A program made the translations under genes and the position numbers. Below, in pieces: positions 1-6,500 of a stretch of DNA of 46,513 nucleotides. Positions within the stretch are counted from its first letter, which is position 1. Every line of letters begins with the position of its first letter. The DNA is from a virus. The DNA is taken from positions 1 to 46,513 of the IMG/VR virus record IMGVR_UViG_3300015371_000071; one strand, written 5' to 3'. Under the pieces are notes generated by a model. The model saw only the letters and a list, made by a program, of their open reading frames with translations, was not told where the DNA came from and made no database searches.

Positions 1-4
1 CCCA

Positions 5-20
5 CCGAACCTGCCGCCAC
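5..20. repeat. Left arm of an end-spanning 16-bp inverted repeat
   Basis: CCGAACCTGCCGCCAC at 5-20 is the exact reverse complement of GTGGCGGCAGGTTCGG at 46492-46507. If the two ends are joined, the arms flank a 10-base loop made of 46508-46513 plus 1-4, giving a perfect 16-bp hairpin just upstream of the leader of the gene at 63. Other leaders of the plus-strand unit are also preceded by a hairpin, so a continuous sequence across the ends is the simplest reading. A true inverted terminal repeat of a linear genome is the alternative. Confidence 0.85.
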
Positions 21-62
21 GCCACCAGCAATGACAACCAGATAGATCACAAGGAGAAAGAG

Positions 63-440
63 ATGGAACGTGAATGGAAGGGCGAAGAACTCGCCGTCTA
101 CGAGTACCTGGAGTGTGGCGCCCTCGGCCACGCCTGGGACCTGGTGGACTCCAACCACTGGTCGGCGAGCTTCGGCGAGCCGTTCACCGTGCGCTGCATG
201 CGCTGCTTGATGGAGCGGCGTGACCAGGTGATGCGTGACAGCAGATCGCTGCTGGCGCGTCGCTACGTCCAGCCACCGGGCTACAAGTTCGCCCGAGGTG
301 AACGACCGAGCCGGCTCGACTTCGTGCTGATGTCGATCGACACCGGTCGGCGTCGGCGCAAGACGCGAGACACCACGCTCACGACCACGGTGCCGACGCA
401 GGCCGCCCGCAGGGAGGTGAAGGTCAATGGCAAAGGATGA
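63..440 (+). CDS. Small zinc-binding-like phage protein
   Basis: A 125-residue basic protein. Residues 18-50 show C-x4-H-x-W followed by C-x2-C-x3-R-x-D, then R-x-Y and P-x-GY near residues 67-73. This arrangement recalls a small family common in phages of actinobacteria, which probably binds one zinc; that resemblance is from memory. The C-terminal 30 residues are rich in Arg and Thr and probably disordered. The start is fixed by AAGGAGAAAGAG directly before the ATG. It overlaps the next gene by 14 bases. If the genome closes, it follows the zinc-finger gene at 46266 across the terminal hairpin. Its function is unknown; a nucleic-acid-binding or host-takeover role is only a guess. Confidence 0.75.
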   Translation: MEREWKGEELAVYEYLECGALGHAWDLVDSNHWSASFGEPFTVRCMRCLMERRDQVMRDSRSLLARRYVQPPGYKFARGERPSRLDFVLMSIDTGRRRRKTRDTTLTTTVPTQAARREVKVNGKG

Positions 441-1071
441 CGACGACACGATCCGCGGCATCGTGTTCGGTTTGGGCGACTTCTCGCCCAAACCTGACTT
501 CATGGCTGCGGCGCTGGTCGACTTCGGGCCCGGCTTCGATGAGTTCTTCGAGACTTCGGCTCAGGTGGCACGCGAGATCAAGGAAGCCATCACCATCAAC
601 GGGCCCGAGGACATACCGATCCTGGTCACCGTGATCACCGACACCGGCAGCATGGAGCTACCGGTGCAGCAGATGTGCGATCAGATGGACATGCGTCCAC
701 CTGAGGTGCTGGCGATCAACCTCAAGATCTCGCGCCAGGTGGTCGGTATGCCGATCGCCGTGATGTGCCTGATGGAGACGGTGTACGTCAAGCTCCGCGA
801 TGAGCACGAGGAGTACGAGCGGGGAGCGTTGGCCGACCGCTTCTACCGAGGTGACCGCACCGTGGCCGAGGCACTGGTCATGACGATCGCCACGCGCGAT
901 CGCTACGCCAGTGAGTTCATGCCCTTCCACTACGGGGACGGCTCCGTGGTGTGGGATGAGGGAGCGCGCACCGAGATCGAGGGATGGCCCGAGGTCGAGT
1001 TGCACGAGCGGATAGCCGAAGCGATCCAGATCGCTTTCAGACAGGAAGGAGGACCAGATGGACCTGAGTGA
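427..1071 (+). CDS. Hypothetical protein, 214 residues
   Basis: I do not recognise this protein. It is acidic and appears to be a mixed alpha/beta soluble protein, with no signal peptide, membrane segment or cysteine cluster. The start is supported by GGAGGTGAAGGTCA just before the ATG. The gene overlaps its upstream neighbour by 14 bases and its downstream neighbour at 1058 by 14 bases, so the three genes 63-1252 are probably translated together. Shadow frames on both strands here are weaker and lack ribosome-binding sites. It lies in the small-gene accessory part of the rightward unit, where phages usually keep early host-modifying genes, but no specific role can be assigned. Confidence 0.75.
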   Translation: MAKDDDDTIRGIVFGLGDFSPKPDFMAAALVDFGPGFDEFFETSAQVAREIKEAITINGPEDIPILVTVITDTGSMELPVQQMCDQMDMRPPEVLAINLKISRQVVGMPIAVMCLMETVYVKLRDEHEEYERGALADRFYRGDRTVAEALVMTIATRDRYASEFMPFHYGDGSVVWDEGARTEIEGWPEVELHERIAEAIQIAFRQEGGPDGPE

Positions 1072-1252
1072 CTCCGAGCTCGAGCTCATCGCCAAGTCGG
1101 TCGGCATCACGGTCGACTCGCTCGCACGCAAGGTGCGACGGGTGCCGGTGTCGATGATGCAGGCGGCGAGCCAAGAGCTCGACGAGAACGAGGCGCTGTT
1201 GCGTCGCGTTCGTGATGAGCAACGAGAAAGGCGCTTCAAGGCCTCGGCCTAG
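1058..1252 (+). CDS. Hypothetical small helical protein, 64 residues
   Basis: A short, charged, probably all-helical protein. Residues 1-35 could form two short helices (LSDSELELIAKSVG then SLARKVRR), and the C-terminal half is rich in Glu and Arg, ending in RERRFKASA. It has one of the best ribosome-binding sites in the region, AGGAAGGAGGACCAG ahead of the ATG, inside the end of the previous gene. It is the last gene before the hairpin at 1259-1293, so it closes a three-gene block. The N-terminal half faintly resembles a helix-turn-helix, but I would not claim DNA binding. Confidence 0.65.
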   Translation: MDLSDSELELIAKSVGITVDSLARKVRRVPVSMMQAASQELDENEALLRRVRDEQRERRFKASA

Positions 1253-1258
1253 CAACAG

Positions 1259-1293
1259 CACGACCCGCCCGATCATGAGTCGGGCGGGTCGTG
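1259..1293 (+). terminator. Hairpin between gene blocks
   Basis: A 14-bp perfect stem CACGACCCGCCCGA / TCGGGCGGGTCGTG with a 7-base loop lies 7 bases after the stop of the 64-residue gene. There is no clear T-run after it, so it may be a weak terminator, an RNA-stabilising hairpin or a processing site. The leader with GCCAGAAGGAGACAACAGAC and the gene at 1331 follow. It is one of a series of hairpin-plus-leader cassettes in this unit. Confidence 0.6.
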
Positions 1294-1330
1294 GCGCCTC
1301 TCAACCACTAGCCAGAAGGAGACAACAGAC

Positions 1331-1705
1331 ATGATGACACGAGACGAACTGATCATCAAGATCGCTGATCTGTTCATCGACAACAGCGATTCGGACGGCA
1401 GCTGGGAGCCCTACGACATCACCGAGGCAGTGATGAGCCTGATCGCCAGCGAGGGCAACCAGGGTCAGCAGCTGCTCGGCCAGTGCGGTCACTGCTCGAC
1501 GTGGTACCCGTACCGCAGCTGGGACAGCTGCCCGTACTGGGACAGCCACCCGTGCGATGGTGGGTGCGGGGAGACCAACGAGAACTGCACCTGTGACTGC
1601 TGCGAGTACTGCGGTTGCTACGAGTGCGAGTGCCCACGCTGTCGTAAGTGCGGCGAGGTGCGCGCTGACTGCGGGTGCCCCGAGGAGGAGGCGGTGTTCG
1701 CATGA
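1331..1705 (+). CDS. Cysteine-rich metal-cluster-like protein
   Basis: This 124-residue protein has a helical N-terminal part (1-50) without cysteine and a C-terminal part with 17 cysteines between residues 52 and 116. Many are in C-x2-C, C-x-C or CC spacings, for example CTCDCCEYCGC and CPRCRKCG. The density suggests several zinc-ribbon-like clusters or a metallothionein-like fold rather than disulfides, because there is no signal peptide and the protein should be cytoplasmic. The start follows AGAAGGAGACAACAGAC; a second ATG lies one codon in. It overlaps the next gene as ATGA. I do not recognise a family with this cysteine pattern, so the metal-binding role is inferred from composition only. 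Confidence 0.75.
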   Translation: MMTRDELIIKIADLFIDNSDSDGSWEPYDITEAVMSLIASEGNQGQQLLGQCGHCSTWYPYRSWDSCPYWDSHPCDGGCGETNENCTCDCCEYCGCYECECPRCRKCGEVRADCGCPEEEAVFA

Positions 1706-1815
1706 GAGGCGACCCCGAAGTCCTCGGGCGGCTGATCGGCGTGGTCCTGATGCTGTTCGTCGCGCTCATCGCCGACGTCATCTGGGAGATACGCAAGTGG
1801 CTCAAGAAGAAGTGA
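1702..1815 (+). CDS. Small single-span membrane protein, 37 residues
   Basis: It starts at an ATGA overlap with the preceding stop. Residues 9-27 (GRLIGVVLMLFVALIADVI) form one convincing hydrophobic span, followed by a basic tail ending WLKKK, which predicts an N-out/C-in orientation. It is too short for most gene finders. The overlap and the classic positive-inside tail make it likely to be real. It could be a small inner-membrane regulator, an accessory lysis protein or a superinfection-exclusion peptide; the sequence does not decide. Confidence 0.6.
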   Translation: MRGDPEVLGRLIGVVLMLFVALIADVIWEIRKWLKKK

Positions 1816-1949
1816 AGGAGTGGAACGCCCCCATCGACCAAGTGCAGGCGGACTGCATGACACTGCGTGCGATCATCAGAGGCTGGATCACCCAAGCCCG
1901 CGATGAGGTCGCTCGATGGGAGCCACGTCCCTGCCCCAGGAAGCGCTGA
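1797..1949 (+). CDS. Hypothetical small protein, 50 residues
   Basis: The GTG start at 1797 lies inside the end of the membrane-peptide gene, with GGGAG a few bases upstream. The product is amphipathic and probably one long helix (EEVKEWNAPIDQVQADCMT and on), with a Pro/Arg-rich C-terminus. It is the last gene of the rightward unit; its stop is 5 bases before the terminator stem. In-frame ATG or GTG starts further up would run through the neighbouring genes, so the short form is preferred. No family is recognised and the start is not certain. Confidence 0.45.
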   Translation: MAQEEVKEWNAPIDQVQADCMTLRAIIRGWITQARDEVARWEPRPCPRKR

Positions 1950-1951
1950 GC

Positions 1952-2176
1952 TCAAGCCCCCGGATCTGGTCCCACGACCAGATCCGGGGGCTTTTGCGCG
2001 CCCCGGTGCCACGAGAAGATGTTCTCGATCGGCAGCACGCCGACCATCACCATCCCGACGGCCAGCTGGCCGAGTCGTTCTTCCGGGTTGACCAGCGCGT
2101 TGCCGATGACCCAACAGCCGAGACCGAACACGACGAAGCGTCGGACGTAGGTGAAGACGATCTCGACCGTGCCCAC
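1952..2176 (-). CDS. Putative holin, 74 residues, two membrane spans
   Basis: It starts with GTG 5 bases after the endolysin stop and is the last gene of the leftward unit. The protein has two hydrophobic segments, about residues 6-28 and 36-52, separated by a short charged loop (NPEERLG), as in small class II holins. The C-terminal tail from about residue 60 is polar, and its last codons are written by the terminator hairpin at 1955-1992. Size, topology and position beside the lysin support a holin that would form the membrane lesion releasing the endolysin. No family motif is recognised, so the assignment rests on context. The 30-residue membrane protein at 3024-3116 is an alternative or a partner. 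Confidence 0.6.
   Translation of the reverse strand: MGTVEIVFTYVRRFVVFGLGCWVIGNALVNPEERLGQLAVGMVMVGVLPIENIFSWHRGAQKPPDLVVGPDPGA
1955..1995 (+). terminator. Strong intrinsic terminator where the two units converge
   Basis: A perfect 17-bp stem, AGCCCCCGGATCTGGTC (1955-1971) and its complement (1976-1992), with a 4-base CCAC loop, followed on the plus strand by a TTTT run. It comes 5 bases after the last plus-strand stop. Its stem also encodes the last codons of the minus-strand gene at 1952-2176, so it lies inside the tail of that gene. The minus-strand side lacks a good T-run, so termination should be strongest for rightward transcripts. Confidence 0.9.
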
Positions 2177-2181
2177 ACTGG

Positions 2182-2937
2182 CTACTTGCCTACCTTGGCG
2201 TACCGGGCAGCCGCGGTCTGGTTGCCGTAGATCCCGTCGACCGTGACGTTCAACGCCAGCTGCATCACACGCAGCGCGGCGTCGGTCTTCGTGCCGAACT
2301 GTCCGTCGGGCACGATGGTGAACACGTACTCGTCACGCAGGATCGTCTGCAACCAGGTGACCCGGCCATCAGGTGCACCACTCATCTTCGTCGAGGAGTC
2401 CGTCGCCCCCTTGCGGAACGACGGACTCCCCGGCGGTGTCGCCAACACTTCCGGCGGGTGCGGCGCATGTCCGGGCAGCGTGAACGGGGGCAGTATCCAC
2501 GGCTCGGTGCGCCACCGCCGTGATGCCGGGATCTCTACCGGCTGCACATGCCACGGCTCGTTGTTGATGTACTTGAACGACCGCAACCCGTAGGCCGCCA
2601 GGTTCTTCTCCATCCACGGCCACGAGATGTTCGGCACCGCGTCGATGGCGACGGCGCCGCCGCTGACACCGTCGGCAGGGAAGCCTTCGTGGTTGGAGTT
2701 GCCGGGCGCGGCGAAGCCAGTCGGTGGAGGGCTCGGTTGTACCCGCCAGCCGGTGCCGGTACCGAGGGGCACACCACTCGCGGCGCCGTACTCCATCAGG
2801 GCCGAGTAGCGACGCCAGAACTCGGAGTTCAGCTGGTACACCGTCTTCTTGGCGCGGTACTGCTCCATCGTGAGCATGGTGCCCATGCCCTGCACCCCAC
2901 TGGCGTCGGCGGCGTAGCCATACGGGTAGGTGGTCAC
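2182..2937 (-). CDS. Endolysin: M15-type peptidase plus peptidoglycan-binding domain
   Basis: A 251-residue lysin with two domains. Residues 20-135 resemble the D-Ala-D-Ala carboxypeptidase/VanY-like M15 metallopeptidases that cut peptide cross-links in peptidoglycan. The likely zinc ligands are H83 in GNSNHEGF, D99 in AVAIDA and H130 in EPWHVQP. The gap between H83 and D99 is 16 residues, longer than the 7 usual for the H-x2-G-x-A-x-D motif, because of a Gly-rich insertion. A Pro-rich linker (about 145-185) leads to a peptidoglycan-binding domain at about 188-248 (PDGQFGTKTDAAL, VDGIYGNQT). It starts with GTG overlapping the previous stop and is followed directly by the putative holin. There is no signal peptide, consistent with holin-dependent release. 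Confidence 0.9.
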   Translation of the reverse strand: MTTYPYGYAADASGVQGMGTMLTMEQYRAKKTVYQLNSEFWRRYSALMEYGAASGVPLGTGTGWRVQPSPPPTGFAAPGNSNHEGFPADGVSGGAVAIDAVPNISWPWMEKNLAAYGLRSFKYINNEPWHVQPVEIPASRRWRTEPWILPPFTLPGHAPHPPEVLATPPGSPSFRKGATDSSTKMSGAPDGRVTWLQTILRDEYVFTIVPDGQFGTKTDAALRVMQLALNVTVDGIYGNQTAAARYAKVGK

Positions 2938-3014
2938 TCGTCGTCGTCCTCGGGGATGTCGTCTTCGTCGTCGTCGACCTCCGGGTCGGGGACATCGGGA
3001 TCAATGTCGGTCAT
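2934..3014 (-). CDS. Very acidic peptide, 26 residues
   Basis: An open frame with an ATG at 3014 and a stop overlapping the lysin GTG as GTGA. The product is almost entirely Asp, Glu and Pro (MTDIDPDVPDPEVDDDED and on). The GTGA coupling to the lysin and the similar acidic gene at 7816-7914 suggest it is translated, if only to couple lysin expression. It is short and of simple composition, so it may be only a leader peptide. No function is known. Confidence 0.4.
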   Translation of the reverse strand: MTDIDPDVPDPEVDDDEDDIPEDDDE

Positions 3015-3023
3015 GTCACCCCC

Positions 3024-3116
3024 TCACACGCGTCGGATCAGGTAGATGATCCCCAAGATGATGAGGACCAGGATCAGGATCCCGATCGCCCCGTTGAGGA
3101 CAACGTCAGCGAACAT
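3024..3116 (-). CDS. Single-span membrane peptide, 30 residues
   Basis: The product is MFADVVLNGAIGIL followed by a run of Ile, Leu and Val to about residue 27, then RRV. It is one strong membrane span with a positive C-terminal end. It lies just upstream of the lysin block on the same strand. Its position makes it a candidate second holin, an antiholin or a pinholin-like peptide acting with the protein at 1952-2176. The ribosome-binding site is weak to see (GCTGATG at the start), so confidence is moderate. Confidence 0.5.
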   Translation of the reverse strand: MFADVVLNGAIGILILVLIILGIIYLIRRV

Positions 3117-3125
3117 CAGCGGCCG

Positions 3126-3515
3126 CTACTTCTGTTCCTTGCCGGATGATGTCGGACCTTCCTGCTTCACGTTGCCCTTCGCTGCCTCACTGATGGCATC
3201 GGAGTGGGCCTGCACCGCACCGACCTCGCGGATCTTCTCGCCCCAGGCGCGTGCTGTCTCTGACGGGGGCGGGTTCTCGGGGAACTGATCCTGATAGTCG
3301 GGCCGCGACTTCGGCGTCTGACCACCCTGGCCTGACGGCGGGGTGGCCGTGCCCCTGCCCGCAGCCGAGTCGTCCGGGTACTTGGCGGTGTCGATGTCCT
3401 TGACGTTGCCGTACTCGTCGGGCATCGCCTCGATCGGGTGCTCCTCGCGGTTGGCACTGCGCTTGTTCGAGTCGCGGGCCACCTGATTCTGCGTCGTGTC
3501 CTTCGGATTCGTCAT
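3126..3515 (-). CDS. Hypothetical hydrophilic protein, 129 residues
   Basis: A polar, low-complexity protein rich in Lys, Glu, Ser, Pro and Gly, with no membrane span and no cysteine. Residues 1-30 and 95-120 may be helical, and the middle (about 45-85) is Pro/Gly-rich and probably disordered. A good AAGGAGAACAAATATC lies just before the ATG. It sits between the large modular fibre and the lysis genes, so it could be a minor virion component or a late cytoplasmic protein. No family is recognised. Confidence 0.7.
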   Translation of the reverse strand: MTNPKDTTQNQVARDSNKRSANREEHPIEAMPDEYGNVKDIDTAKYPDDSAAGRGTATPPSGQGGQTPKSRPDYQDQFPENPPPSETARAWGEKIREVGAVQAHSDAISEAAKGNVKQEGPTSSGKEQK

Positions 3516-3542
3516 GATATTTGTTCTCCTTGTTGTGAGATT

Positions 3543-6500
3543 TCAGGGCCACATCTTGGTGTCACCGACGTAGAGCTCGGTGACGGGCGTGGTCCCAAGG
3601 TAGACGGTGGTGATCGGGGTGGTGCCCATGAAGGCACCGCTCGGGTAGACGATGCCGCCCGCTGTCGGTATGTCAGCGACGAGAACGTAGTCAGCAGTCG
3701 AGTCGCCGCGAGTGGCCGGCATGGTGACGGTGCGCGCTGCCTGCTGCGCCTCGGACGTGGCGATCGTGATGAAGGTGCCGGTCGCCGGGTCGTACCAACG
3801 GAGCCGGACGTTGTCGATGCCGGGGAAGATCGTGGTGTCGACCACGACGCCACGATTGTGCGGGAAGTAGGCGATCGCCGCCGTGTTCGACGCACCGATC
3901 GCTGCCTTGGCGCCGCCGCTGTCCTGACCGGCCGTGACGAAGGTGTTCGACCGATCCCATGTCGGGTCCTTGCAGTAGGCCTCGATCAGGTTCCAGCAGT
4001 ACCTCGCGTCGAGCGTGGCCGGGTCGGACACCACGTCCTGCCACGACATGCCGCCGACCGGGTACAGCGTCGGCTCGTCCATCGGCCAGAACGCTTCGTG
4101 CCCCCAGTTCATGAGCGATCCACCCTCGAGGAACACCGAGTACGGACGCTCGCGTAGCTCCTGTCGGTTGAGGCCGTACGAGTCGGTGTTGCCGACGTAC
4201 ACCGGCTCGCAGTCACCGATCGGACCCGACACCTCGCTGTACACGCCTTCGATCGAGTCGGTGGCGCTGCCACCCCAGGTGTACATGCAGTTGACCGAGA
4301 AGCGGGTGTCGGTCGACGCCCCCGTCGGGTCGTACCACCCCTGCGAGCTCGTGCTGACACCGTTGTCCGTCTCGCACCACCGGATCGGACGCGTTGACGC
4401 ACCCTCGGTGTCGTTGATGCCGTCGAACAGACTGCGGATGCGGACACCGGCCGGGTCGGTGGGCCTCGTCGGCGAGTCGAACATGACGTGCCACACGATG
4501 TTGTGTGCGCTGGCATAGCGGGTGGCGACCGCCACCCCGACGTTGTACATGTCGGCGTTGGTGGCACTCACCCAGTCGGCGGCGCAGCCGTTGCCACCCC
4601 AGCCGTGACAGAACGACAAGTGCAGCACCAGTCCGAGGCGTGCGCACTCGGCGACGATCCAGTCGACCGTCACCCACGCCGGTCCGAGGCTCGACGCCCA
4701 CGGTGTGCCAGACCAGAAGTTCTGGCCGGCGAGGTTCGTGTACTTGTTCCCGAACCCGAAGCGATCCTCGGTGCCGCCACACCACACCGTCACCCCGTTG
4801 AACCCGTTGGCGCGGACGTCGGTGAGGGCGTGGGTGATGTCGACGTTCGACAGGTGCGTCAGGAACCACGACGACATCGACTTGGCGAGGTAGACGTTGC
4901 CGACCTGGTCGAGCAGCTTGCGCCCCGAGATCGACGCCGGGTACAGGGTGGGTTGCGGGGTGACCACCGTGTCGCGGGCTTCGACGATGGCACCGCTGCC
5001 GGTGCGATCGGAGCCGAGGATCGAGCCGACACCGACGACGGTGTCGTGCCGCTCGGTGATGACACCCGAGTTGAGCGGGACGGTGGAGACGGCGATGAGC
5101 TCCCAGCCGATGAGGACGTAGTCCCATGTCGTCGTGCCGACAAACGACAGGTCATCCCACAGCACCGTCGGCGACAGGTCCCCGGTGCGGGTCTGCACCT
5201 GCGACACGAGGGCAACGGGCGGCGTCGGACCTGTGCTGGCGTGGTTCGACTGCTCCGTCCAGCCGGTGCCGCCGACGGCGTGGTCGTTGCCGCTGTTGTC
5301 ACCCGCGTACACACCGATGCGCCACGAGTTCGACGCCGGGGCGGACGGCAACGAGATCAGCCGCGAGCCAGGGTCGTTCGGTGACGACGTGACCCCGGTG
5401 TAGAAGGTGGCCGGTGTCTTCGTCTGCGCCAGCGCGGCGGCTGCCCCGGTGAACTCGCCGATCCACACGTCGAGCGTGTTGATGCCGGTCAGCCAGTTGC
5501 CCGAGCCTGACATCGTGAACGTCTTCGACCCGGCGGTCGGGTTGTTGGCGACGTAGATGAGGGCGTTCGCCGAGAACTGGTTGCTGGCACAGCCAAGCAT
5601 CTCGGCCCTCTTCACCCATGTCAGCCCGGTGGTGGTCGGCAGCGGGATGCTGGTCGGGGTGAGGATGTCCTGGTTGTCGATGGTGACGACGGCGACGAGC
5701 AGCGTGCCCGCTGCCGTCGTGAACGGGGCCGAGGTGAAGTTGCCCGAGCCTGCGCCAGCACCAGCAGAGTTGACGACCGCTCGCACGTCGAGGCGTTCGA
5801 CCATCGTGATGGTGGCGCTGCCACCACCGCCGCCCGGCCCGGCGAACGTGCCGACACCGAACGCCGTGTCGCGTCCTTCGGTGACGGCGCCCGACCCGGT
5901 GAACCTCGGCTGCGACACGACGATGTCGCGCGCCTCGATGATGTCACCCGAGCCGGTCGGCGGGATGATGACCCCGGCGGTGAAGGTGTTGTACCAGGCT
6001 TCGCCAGCGGTGCCGCCGATCCAGCAGTTCAGCCCGACGTAGTGGCCGTGCAGTTCACTGTCGAATGCCTCGATGTTGAGGATGTCGTCGACGTAGAAGC
6101 GGATGCGGTTGCCGATCGCTTCGAGGCGCAGCTTGCCCACCAGTCCGGGGCTGTTGGCGACGGTGAAGGCACGACCGAGCACGGTGTAGCTGCCGTCGGC
6201 GTGGATGATCCCCATCTCGCACCGGTTGGTGTAGTTGCCGCCACCTGTCTCGGTCGTGTTGATGCCCGCCTCGTAGACACCGAACGGTGGGCCACCGGTC
6301 ACGATGTTGTTGGCTGCCCGGATGTGGAACCACATGAAGTTGGTGGTCTTGTCCCACGGGATCTCGACTTCGACGAACTGGTCTTCGTGTGACAGCGGCG
6401 TAGCCCAGCGGGTGTAGTGGTCGCCGGGTGTCTTCGTCGCGTGGTTGCCCGAGATGTAGAAGGTGTTCGTCGTGTTCACCCAGTTCGGTCCGAGTCCCGC

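Noticed and set aside
1-20. Inverted terminal repeats of a protein-primed linear phage
   Set aside because: The repeat is short and offset from the ends, no family B polymerase or terminal protein is seen, and a normal large terminase is present. It is kept only as an alternative in the closure finding.
658-1239. 193-codon minus-strand frame across the left accessory genes
   Set aside because: It is opposite to two genes that have strong ribosome-binding sites and neat overlaps. Its composition is that of a shadow frame.
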